A DNA stretch of 5,563 bases, taken from Planctomycetota bacterium (GTDB lineage: Bacteria; Planctomycetota; Planctomycetia; Pirellulales; Thermoguttaceae). This document shows positions 1-5,534 of this stretch, in pieces (the first letter of the stretch is position 1; each line of letters starts with the position of its first letter). The notes under the pieces are model-generated. The model was not told the DNA's origin. It saw only the letters and a program-made list of their open reading frames with translations, and ran no database searches. Made by a program: the position numbers and the translations under genes. Location: assembly GCA_021784975.1 (NCBI GenBank), contig JAJYGU010000503.1:1-5563 (forward strand), given 5' to 3'.

Positions 1-252
1 CGCCGGCGGCCCCTCGAAGGGACTGATGCCGGGAAGCGGCAGCCCGCCGGGCAGTTCATTGCCGGAAGGGGACCCCAACGGCACGCTGCCGCCTGGCAGG
101 GGCGGAAGGTCCGAGGGGACTTCAATGGTGACCTGCTTTTCCTGCTCCGAGAAGACCGGGGTCGAGTGATGCCAGACGCCGTACCAGACGGAGGCCGAGC
201 CGCCCACGAGCAGCAACGCCGGCAGAACGATGCGTCGGATCATGCCTCCCAT
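1..252 (-). CDS. Small membrane-anchored Pro/Gly-rich protein, partial (C-terminus beyond window)
   Basis: I do not recognise this protein. Eighty-four codons are open from the ATG at 252-250 to the left edge, so the C-terminus is missing. The start is well supported: AAGGAG (259-264, minus strand) sits six bases before this ATG. A second in-frame ATG at 243-241 is less well spaced. The N-terminus reads MGGMIRRIVLPALLLVGG: a short basic stretch, then a hydrophobic segment over roughly residues 9-25. That fits a signal anchor or an uncleaved signal peptide; no lipobox cysteine is seen. The rest is rich in Pro, Gly and Ser (for example SDLPPLPGGSVPLG) and looks like an extended linker outside the membrane. 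It lies downstream of the selenocysteine tRNA on the same strand, 170 bases away, but nothing shows a functional link. It is probably a real gene because of the ribosome site and the sensible N-terminus. Its function is unknown. Confidence 0.72.
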   Translation of the reverse strand, partial: MGGMIRRIVLPALLLVGGSASVWYGVWHHSTPVFSEQEKQVTIEVPSDLPPLPGGSVPLGSPSGNELPGGLPLPGISPFEGPPA

Positions 253-258
253 CCCTTT

Positions 259-264
259 CTCCTT
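259..264 (-). promoter_or_regulatory. Ribosome binding site deciding the start of the 1-252 gene
   Basis: The minus strand reads AAGGAG followed by AAAGGG and then ATG at 252-250. This is a near-perfect Shine-Dalgarno at six-base spacing, and it favours the upstream of two in-frame ATGs. Confidence 0.7.
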
Positions 265-279
265 CGGCGTCCGCGGTCA

Positions 280-356
280 GGGGACTGGCTCATTTTTCGG
301 CCTGTTCGATACTGAGCTCGCCGGACGGCGGGCGGCCGAAAAATGTGCCCATCCCC
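280..356. repeat. Palindromic repeat of the GGGGAC...ATTTTT family, inverted pair
   Basis: Left arm 280-302 and right arm 334-356 are inverted copies of a 23-base unit, matching at 20 of 23 positions. The inner 12 bases (CATTTTTCGGCC) are perfect. The 31-base centre includes a short GC-rich palindrome near 319-330. The unit resembles the repeats at 1234-1327 and 2376-2400. It lies between selC and the small membrane-protein gene. The T-run is inside the stem and does not follow it, so it is not a classical intrinsic terminator. It looks like a dispersed REP-type element, although folding of the transcript between the two genes is possible. Confidence 0.75.
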
Positions 357-422
357 TTCGGCCCCCAGCCCGCGACCGGCCACGGCCAGGATGGCGGTGC
401 CACTCCGCTTGCGGCGGCAAAA

Positions 423-518
423 TGGCGGAGGCGAATGGGAATCGAACCCACCCGGGACCCTTGCGGACCCCACACTGGTTTTGAAGACCAGGGGCACCAC
501 CAGATGCCAGTCACCTCC
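423..518 (-). tRNA. selC: Selenocysteine tRNA, tRNA-Sec(UCA)
   Basis: This tRNA inserts selenocysteine at recoded UGA codons, working with SelA, SelB and SelD in bacteria. Every hallmark of the bacterial type can be folded by hand. The acceptor stem has 8 bp (518-511 with 434-427, one G-U). The D stem has 6 bp with a TGGT loop (508-493). The anticodon stem is CTGGT/ACCAG around loop CTTCAAA, with anticodon TCA at 484-482. The variable arm has 7 bp capped by GCAA (471-454). The T stem has 5 bp with loop TTCGATT (451-435). The discriminator G (426) and CCA (425-423) are encoded. The 8+5 acceptor/T arrangement, long variable arm and 6-bp D stem exclude tRNA-Ser and a suppressor tRNA. The total is 96 nt with CCA, close to E. 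coli selC at 95. An inverted repeat ends 16 bases upstream. No selenoprotein or selA/B/D gene is visible in the window. Confidence 0.97.
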
Positions 519-534
519 AAAGCGCCTGTAGCCT

Positions 535-609
535 GTAGGTCAGGCACCCCGTGCCTGACGATTTCGGCGTCTGCGCTAATCCTCGTCCCGCACGGGGTGC
601 ATGACCTAC
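535..609. repeat. Inverted repeat immediately upstream of selC
   Basis: The left arm (535-554, reading GTAGGTCAGGCACCCCGTGC) and the right arm (590-609) are inverted copies matching at 19 of 20 bases, with a 35-base centre. The left arm also takes part in its own perfect 9-bp hairpin with a CCC loop (539-559). The tandem heptamer GCCTGTA occurs twice at the left boundary (524-537). This looks like a dispersed palindromic or miniature element with no coding capacity. It occupies almost the whole space between selC and the candidate promoter at 617-645. Confidence 0.75.
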
Positions 610-616
610 GCTTTCC

Positions 617-645
617 AGGCTAGCAGAGCGCGAGGGCCGTGTCCA
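617..645 (-). promoter_or_regulatory. Candidate sigma-70-type promoter for selC
   Basis: On the minus strand TGGACA (645-640) and TAGCCT (622-617) are separated by exactly 17 bases. The first matches the -35 consensus at 5 of 6 positions; the second is a weak -10, matching 3 of 6. Transcription would begin near 610, at the outer edge of the 535-609 repeat, giving a leader of about 90 nt before the tRNA. The spacing and position are suggestive, but short matches in GC-rich DNA arise by chance and planctomycete promoters are poorly defined. Confidence 0.35.
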
Positions 646-748
646 GACGTTCCTTTGCTACGAGCTGCACCGCGGTCGATCCAGGCCGGCTTCTCTTGAG
701 ACGCGCGCCCTCACCACGTAAGATAACTGCTTATAGCCACCCAGACTT

Positions 749-789
749 GTCATGCGAAGCATGACGTTTTCCTCACGCGGAGCGCGAGG
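749..789. repeat. Two tandem REP-like hairpins
   Basis: Hairpin one pairs GTCATGC (749-755) with GCATGAC (759-765) around a GAA loop. Hairpin two pairs CCTCACGC (771-778) with GCGCGAGG (782-789) around GGA, with one mismatch. The two are diverged copies of one unit, roughly CAYGCGRAGCRYGA, five bases apart. Hydrolase-like coding sequence begins right after them, and the stop codon that closes that frame upstream (TGA, 762-764) is inside the first hairpin. The pair therefore seems to mark where the gene lost its 5' end. Confidence 0.65.
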
Positions 790-2095
790 CTTACTTCCAT
801 TTCTACGGCCGCTGGGACGACTACCGGGCGTTCGGCTTGGGTCCGAAGCCGGCCAGCGATCCGGCCCAGTGGTGCCAGGCATCGAGGGCCGAGCCGCTGG
901 GCGGCGGCCCGCCGGACGTGCTGCACTACAGCCCCTGCATCAACCATCCTGCCTGGCGCGAGTATCTCGATCTGGTGGTCCGCCAACTGGCAGGCGTCGG
1001 CTACGACGGGATGTTCTTCGACGTCAACACGCTGGAGTGTTTCTTCGCCGAACACGCCGATCTATGGCAAGGCGGCACGTCTTGGGCACGCGTCGGGCTG
1101 TTGTTCTGGAACGACCAGGTCTTCTATGAGCACACCGCGCACCTGGCCATGGTCCACCGTCTGGTGCAGGTGCTGGCCGAGGCGCAGGTGCCGTTTGACC
1201 TCGTGACCGAGGAAGGCAGCCGGGTGCGCAGAGGGGGACAGTCCCATTTTTGTGGCCGGGTACCACGCCGGGCGTGGTCGCCGCAAGAATGGAGACAGTC
1301 CCCGCCACAAAAATCGAGACAGTCCCCGGCTTGCAAAGCTACGAGGTCCTCTTGGCGCCCATGCTCCGTTATCTGGACGACGCCCAGATCGCGCGGCTAT
1401 TGAACTATGCCAGGCAGGGAGGCAACCTGGTGGTGATTGACCCGTTCGGTACGGACGACAAGGCGGCACGACCTCGGCGGACCGATCCTTTGACTGAGTT
1501 TGGCGGCACCCGCAAGGAATTCTGCGCGGCGGCCTGCGGCCAGGGGAAGCTGCTGCGTTTGAGTTCCGCCGCCGTCCCAGCCCGACGATCTGATCTGTGG
1601 TGTCTGAGGGAGGCGCGGGCCAACGACTTCGTGCGGGCGAGCGACTATCTCAACGAGGCGCGGCGGGCCGAACGCCGGAGCGGCATGGACTTCGGCCCGG
1701 AGTTCATCAAGCGACTGGAGGCGGTAGTGGCGATGACCCTTCGCTGGTGCCCGCCGCGGACCGACCCCGCCGTTTATCTGCACGCCTACCACCTGTCGCC
1801 CGTACAAGGCCGGCCGGAGCGGCTGGCCGTTCATGCCGTCAATTACCGGGTGCCGATCCTGCTCGACCCGGCGGGAGGAAAAGGATACGATCGGACCCGG
1901 GCAGGAGAAGCGGTGGTTCATCGAGGCCTGTCGATCAGGGTGCCGTTGCCTCGCGCCACCGGGGTGAAGCGGGTGGAGGCGCTCAGCCCGACCGATTCCT
2001 GTGGCCCGGTGAAATGGTCGGTCCGCGGCCGTCACCTGGCCCTGACCGTGGAGGAGCTCAAGATCTACCAGGCGCTGGTAGTCGAACTGGAGTAG
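765..2095 (+). pseudogene. Glycoside-hydrolase-like protein, 5'-truncated and frameshifted by a repeat insertion
   Basis: Two frames together encode one protein: codons 765-1217, then 1331-2095 (TAG stop) in another frame. Skipping 1218-1330 gives about 405 residues with a natural junction (TEEG/LQSYE). The first part reads like the end of a TIM-barrel hydrolase: YFHFYGRWDDY, DVLHYSPCINHPAWREY, then GYDGMFFDVNT (about 1002-1028). After the junction, SYEVLLAPMLRYLDDAQ and ARQGGNLVVIDPFG resemble the Rossmann-like trimerisation domain of GH42-type beta-galactosidases. The C-terminal part (about 1720-2095) is probably a beta-sandwich. Homology-looking sequence extends upstream of any usable start (TTG at 837) to about 786, while the frame closes at 762-764 in a hairpin, so the 5' end is lost. 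The barrel motif reaches FFAEHADLW within a few residues, hinting at an internal deletion. Enzyme class and substrate are not assigned. A sequencing error would not explain a palindromic insert. Confidence 0.75.
1218..1330. repeat. 113-bp palindromic repeat inserted in the hydrolase-like gene
   Basis: Outer inverted arms lie at 1234-1256 (GGGGACAGTCCC then ATTTTTGTGGC) and 1304-1327, equal apart from one single-base gap and a few substitutions. The centre holds a hairpin, ACCACGCC/GGCGTGGT (1262-1278), and an extra direct copy of GAGACAGTCCCCG (1292-1304, repeated at 1316-1328). GGC precedes the insert (1215-1217) and also forms its last three bases (1328-1330), which could be a 3-bp target duplication. 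The length is 2 modulo 3, exactly the frame change seen between the two halves of the gene. It has no coding capacity, so it is a non-autonomous element. Confidence 0.75.
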
Positions 2096-2187
2096 TTGGG
2101 GGGCTGGCTGCGTTTGACCCTCTTCTACGGCTTTTGCGGGTGTGCAATGCAGAGGACCTGGCGCCGCCTTCGGCCACAACCAAGGGG

Positions 2188-2301
2188 AAAATGCAAACTG
2201 AAAACTGCAAAATGAAAAAGGGAGGATCAAAGCCGGATGGATTCCCTCATCCCTTCATCCCTTGATCCCCTCCGCCCTCCCCTCCTCCGCCTTCCGCCCT
2301 C
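2188..2301. repeat. Purine-rich then pyrimidine-rich low-complexity tract with tandem octamers
   Basis: Positions 2188-2227 are almost free of T and very rich in A (for example GCAAACTGAAAACTGC), in sharp contrast to the GC-rich surroundings. Positions 2243-2301 are almost all C and T. Three tandem 8-base units occur at 2247-2254 (TCATCCCT), 2255-2262 (TCATCCCT) and 2263-2270 (TGATCCCC). Similar tracts occur as dispersed repeats in large planctomycete genomes, as I recall; this was not checked. Confidence 0.55.
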
Positions 2302-2375
2302 ATCGATTGCCGCCGCGTGACACCCCTTCGGCGAGAGGGTAAGATGAGATTCTGTGGGTCGATGATCTGCGCTAG

Positions 2376-2400
2376 GGGGGGACTGTCCCGGTGGCCGGTC
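2376..2400. repeat. Half copy of the GGGGAC palindromic repeat
   Basis: GGGGACTGTCCC is itself palindromic and is followed by GGTGGCCGG. It matches the outer arm of the 1234-1327 element except that the ATTTTT block is missing. It lies upstream of the chosen kinase start, inside the longer open frame. Confidence 0.55.
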
Positions 2401-2491
2401 GGCCCGAGATCGCCGCAGGGGTGGCTGGCAATGACCGACAACGACGCAACGCTCGGCAGAGGCCGGGTGGACGAGTCTGGTCGCTCGGGCG

Positions 2492-2510
2492 CCGCTGGCT
2501 CCGCCAGTGG
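2492..2510. repeat. Short REP-like hairpin upstream of the kinase gene
   Basis: CCGCTGGC (2492-2499) pairs with GCCAGTGG (2503-2510) around a TCC loop, with one G-T pair. It ends 10 bases before the chosen ATG at 2521 and could hinder or shape initiation there, though it may simply be another dispersed repeat. Confidence 0.5.
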
Positions 2511-2520
2511 TGGCGTCCGC

Positions 2521-4896
2521 ATGGCTGCCGACCGGCGCCGGCAGAGCCAGCGGCGCTCGACCTGTCAGTTTTGGCCTGGCGGAACACGAGCTGCTCTTGT
2601 CTTGCTGTGGGCGCTTATGGGGCCGAGCGGATTAGCCCAGGGCGGCGCCCCGGCCAAGCCGAAGCAGATTCTGATTCTCTACAGTAGCCGTGATGCCGCC
2701 CGCATCAACCTCCAGTGGGACCGCGGGATTCGGCGGGAGCTGGGGTGGCATCTGCCGGAGCCGGTCACCATCGGCAGCGCCACCCTGGACTGCGAAAGAC
2801 TGAGCCAGCCTCGCTTCCGGGGGGACTGGTTGAAGCTTGTGCGGGGAAAGTATGGAGCCTCCGGGCCGGACGTGGTGATCTTGGTTCACGACTCGGCTGC
2901 CCGGGCGTTTCTCCAGCACTGCCGCGATTTTTTCCCCCGCGCGGCGGTAGTCCTGTGCACAGTCAGCCAGACCATGTACGACCGGCTCGCCAAGATTCCT
3001 CGCATGACCGGCGTGCTCTACCGCGGGGCGTTTCAGGGAATCGTGGAGGTGGCCCGAAGCCTGGTGCCGGCGATGCGGCACATAGTGGTGGTCGGCGGGG
3101 CCGGGCGGACCGACCGGGTGGCGCTGGACGGCGCCCAAGCGGCCTTGGTCCAGCGGCCCTCCCTCGATTTCACTTACTGGATGGGACTGCCCGCCGCCCG
3201 CTTGTGTGCTCAGGCGGCGAAATTGCCCGCCGACACCGTCCTCTTGTACCTGGGCCAGGATCGCGACCGCGAGGGCGGATGGGAGTCCGCTTCCGGCGAC
3301 CTGGTCCGCCGGCTGTCGGCGGCCGCCGGCGTCCCGGTCTTCGGGCTCTGCGAGACGGTGATGGGCCAAGGCGTGGTGGGATGCTGTTTCTTGGGGGCGG
3401 AGGAGCAAGGGATGCGGGCAGGCGAGATCGCCGCCCGGATCGTGCAAGGCGCCGATCCGGGCAGCATTCCGCTGGTGGTTACCGAGATCGACCACTACGT
3501 GTTCGACGGAGGGCAACTCCAACGATGGGCCATCCCTGATCGGGCCTTGCCGCACGGCTCCCTCATCGAAGCCCATGAGCCGACCGTGTGGGAGGCGTAT
3601 TGGCCCTACATCACCGCCGGAGTTTCGGTGACCCTGCTGCAATCCCTGTTGATCGGTTCGCTGTTGGTCAATCGCAGGAAGCGATCGCAGGCGGAACACG
3701 CCTTGGCCGATCGCTTGCGGTTCGAAGCCATGCTCTCCCAGTTTTCCTCGCGGTTTGTCCACGTCGCCCCGGAAGATCTGCCCGGCGAACTGGAACAGGC
3801 GCTGGCCCAAATCACCGAGCATTTGGGGTTGGACCGCGGCACGATCTATGAGCTGTCGAGCGAGGGGGATCAGTTGCGAGCCATCGCCTCGTGGGCCGGT
3901 GCGGGTCAGGCGGCGCCGCCGGCCGTGATTTCGCGGGACTTGATCCCCGGGTTGTGGACCAAGCTCAACCAGGACGGCCTGGTCCTTGTCTCTTCGCCCG
4001 CCGAATTGCCCGAAGACGCCGTCCATGAACGAGAGTACTTTGCCCGCCGCGGGTTAAAGGCCCTGGTGGCGGTTCCCATATCCAGCCAAGGAACGGTTTT
4101 TGGCGCCCTGAGCTTCGCCCAAGTGACTCGGCAACGGCCCTGGAACCAGACGGTGCTGATCCGCTTGAAATTGATCTCGGAGGTGATCGCCAACGCGTTG
4201 GCCCAGGCCCGCGCCGACGCGGCTTTGTCGGCCAGCCGGAACGAGGCCCGCCAGCTCGCCGGACGATTGCTGACGGCCCAAGAGGACGAGCGGAAACGGC
4301 TGGCCCGCGAGATGCACGACGACATCTCGCAGCGGCTGGCCAGCACCGCGATCGAGGCCGGCAAGGTGGAGCAGCACTTGCCGCCCTGCGACGTGTCGCG
4401 GGAAACCATTGCCGGCCTGAAGGCGGAACTGATTGTCTTGTCCGACGACGTCCACCGCATTTCCCGGCAGCTTCATCCGGCCATCCTCGACGATCTGGGG
4501 CTGGAAGACGCCATCCGCTCGGAGTGCCATCGGCTGGCCGAGCGCGAAACGATGGTGGTCGATTACCATGCCGGCCGCCTGCCCGACAGCCTTCCCAAAG
4601 ACGCCGCCTTGTGCCTTTACCGCATCGCCCAAGAGGCCCTGCGGAACATTGCCAAACATTCCCGGACCGATCGCGTGGAGATCACCTTGAACGCGGATCT
4701 CGAGTTTGTGAACCTGGAGGTGCGGGACTTTGGTTGCGGGTTCGACCCGGTGTCGGCCCGCGGTCAGCCCGGCCTGGGACTGGCCAGCATGGAAGAACGT
4801 GTCCGCCTGGTCGGCGGCGAAATCGACGTCCGCTCGGCGCCCGGCCAGGGGACCTGCATCGGCGTTCGCATTCCGCTGGTGGAGGACGAGGCATGA
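2521..4896 (+). CDS. Sensor histidine kinase, NarL/DesK class, with periplasmic ABC-substrate-binding-like sensor and GAF domain
   Basis: This inner-membrane sensor kinase phosphorylates the regulator encoded next. From ATG 2521 it has 791 residues. Residues 1-39 form a signal peptide (RRR, then AALVLLWALMGPSGLA). About 46-345 form a periplasmic domain like the ABC_sub_bind family (QILILYSSRDAA, DVVILVHDSAARAF). A helix spans 364-383, followed by NRRKR. A GAF-like domain covers about 417-560. The HisKA_3 domain carries phospho-acceptor His599 in HDDISQ, the HDxxxQ pattern that in NarX/DesK-type kinases also supports phosphatase activity. The ATPase has an N box (QEALRNIAKH, 704-713), G1 (DFGCGFDP, 736-743) and G2 (GLGLASMEER, 751-760), all intact. 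The ligand is unknown. The start is uncertain: the frame is open to GTG 2317, and ATG 2344 has a GAGG site, but upstream residues look repeat-derived and 2521 places the signal peptide at the N-terminus. No good ribosome site precedes 2521. Confidence 0.93.
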   Translation: MAADRRRQSQRRSTCQFWPGGTRAALVLLWALMGPSGLAQGGAPAKPKQILILYSSRDAARINLQWDRGIRRELGWHLPEPVTIGSATLDCERLSQPRFRGDWLKLVRGKYGASGPDVVILVHDSAARAFLQHCRDFFPRAAVVLCTVSQTMYDRLAKIPRMTGVLYRGAFQGIVEVARSLVPAMRHIVVVGGAGRTDRVALDGAQAALVQRPSLDFTYWMGLPAARLCAQAAKLPADTVLLYLGQDRDREGGWESASGDLVRRLSAAAGVPVFGLCETVMGQGVVGCCFLGAEEQGMRAGEIAARIVQGADPGSIPLVVTEIDHYVFDGGQLQRWAIPDRALPHGSLIEAHEPTVWEAYWPYITAGVSVTLLQSLLIGSLLVNRRKRSQAEHALADRLRFEAMLSQFSSRFVHVAPEDLPGELEQALAQITEHLGLDRGTIYELSSEGDQLRAIASWAGAGQAAPPAVISRDLIPGLWTKLNQDGLVLVSSPAELPEDAVHEREYFARRGLKALVAVPISSQGTVFGALSFAQVTRQRPWNQTVLIRLKLISEVIANALAQARADAALSASRNEARQLAGRLLTAQEDERKRLAREMHDDISQRLASTAIEAGKVEQHLPPCDVSRETIAGLKAELIVLSDDVHRISRQLHPAILDDLGLEDAIRSECHRLAERETMVVDYHAGRLPDSLPKDAALCLYRIAQEALRNIAKHSRTDRVEITLNADLEFVNLEVRDFGCGFDPVSARGQPGLGLASMEERVRLVGGEIDVRSAPGQGTCIGVRIPLVEDEA
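4881..4885 (+). promoter_or_regulatory. Ribosome binding site for the response regulator, inside the kinase gene
   Basis: GGAGG lies seven bases before the ATG at 4893, within the last codons of the kinase. It supports 4893 over any longer start in this frame and indicates translational coupling. Confidence 0.7.
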
Positions 4897-5534
4897 GCCG
4901 CCCCCGCATCCTCATGGCCGATGACCATCGCATGCTCGCCGAAGGGCTGCGGAGCCTGCTGGAGCCGGAGTTCGAGCTGGTGGAGATTGTCGAGAATGGC
5001 CGGCAACTGGTGGAAGCCGCCCAACGGCTCCGCCCGGAGGTCATCGTGGCTGACATTTCCATGCCGCAGCTCAACGGGCTGGACGCCGTGGAACAGCTTC
5101 GCCAGGCGGGCTGCCAGGCCAAGGTGGTTTTCCTGACCATGCACAAGGACGCCCTGTATGCGGCCCGGGCGGTGCGGGCCGGGGCCTCCGGCTTCGTGGT
5201 CAAACACTCGGCCAGTTCCGAACTGGTGACCGCCATTCGCGAAGCCCTGGCCGGAAGGAGTTATTTGACGCCGGCCCTGGCGGAGCTGGTCCAAAATATG
5301 CCCGACTCGCGGACCGCCGGGTTTGACAAGGACGTCCGGCTCACCCCGCGGCAACGGCAAGTCCTCCAGCTCTTTGCCGAGGGCCGCTCGGCCAAGGAAG
5401 TGGCCAGGATTCTGAAAATCTCGGTGCGGACGGCCGAGAACCATAAGGCCCAGATCACCAGCCTGCTCGGCTTGAACTCTACCGCCGACCTGGTGCAATG
5501 CGCCATCCGCCACGGACTAATCGCGCCGAATTGA
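4893..5534 (+). CDS. Response regulator, NarL/FixJ family (receiver + LuxR-type HTH)
   Basis: This cytoplasmic, DNA-binding partner of the upstream kinase has 213 residues, the usual size for the family. The receiver domain (about 4-120) has the acidic pair Asp10-Asp11, phospho-acceptor Asp54 (VADISMPQLNG), Thr82 (FLTMHKD) and Lys104 (GFVVKHS), so all key residues are present. A linker leads to a LuxR-type helix-turn-helix (about 149-210): LTPRQRQVLQLFAEGRSAKE, then SVRTAENHKAQI, where the recognition helix lies. ATG 4893 overlaps the kinase stop (ATGA) and has GGAGG seven bases upstream, so the two genes are co-transcribed and probably translationally coupled. The same frame is open further upstream, but there it is only a shadow of the kinase gene. 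Phosphorylation probably promotes dimerisation and DNA binding, as known for NarL-type regulators. Target genes are unknown, and no operator could be recognised. Only 29 bases follow the stop. Confidence 0.96.
   Translation: MSRPRILMADDHRMLAEGLRSLLEPEFELVEIVENGRQLVEAAQRLRPEVIVADISMPQLNGLDAVEQLRQAGCQAKVVFLTMHKDALYAARAVRAGASGFVVKHSASSELVTAIREALAGRSYLTPALAELVQNMPDSRTAGFDKDVRLTPRQRQVLQLFAEGRSAKEVARILKISVRTAENHKAQITSLLGLNSTADLVQCAIRHGLIAPN

Larger units (their letters stand above)
2096..2520. other. Intergenic repeat mosaic between the broken gene and the kinase operon
   Basis: I see no convincing gene in these 425 bases. They hold an A-rich stretch, a pyrimidine-rich stretch with tandem octamers, a half copy of the GGGGAC repeat and a hairpin of the CCGCTGGC/GCCAGTGG type. 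The kinase frame stays open back to a GTG at 2317, but the residues this would add (RFCGSMICARGG, GRSGAAGSASGG) look like translated repeat sequence. No clear promoter or terminator was identified. Confidence 0.6.

Noticed and set aside
280..421. Intrinsic terminator for selC
   Set aside because: Hairpins exist at 280-356 and about 398-419, but no T-run follows either stem on the minus strand; the only T-run is within a stem.
535..609. CRISPR array or attachment site next to the tRNA
   Set aside because: There are only two arms in inverted orientation, no regular spacing, no integrase gene, and no copy of the tRNA 3' end elsewhere in the window.
230..623. Small plus-strand frames across the selC region
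   Set aside because: They run antisense through the tRNA and repeats, have no ribosome site or recognisable motif, and disagree with the clear minus-strand genes.
762..764. In-frame TGA upstream of the hydrolase-like gene as a possible selenocysteine codon
   Set aside because: A selC gene is close by, but the TGA lies inside a REP-like hairpin and the codons before it do not continue the hydrolase sequence. Damage by a repeat explains it better.
1397..2230. Minus-strand open frame of 277 codons opposite the hydrolase-like gene
   Set aside because: It is antisense to recognisable domain sequence and its N-terminus is translated low-complexity repeat, so it is a shadow frame.
2632..4026. Long minus-strand open frame (464 codons) opposite the kinase
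   Set aside because: It lies wholly antisense to a well-supported gene with intact catalytic motifs. High GC content lowers stop frequency on the opposite strand, and the product has no recognisable domain.
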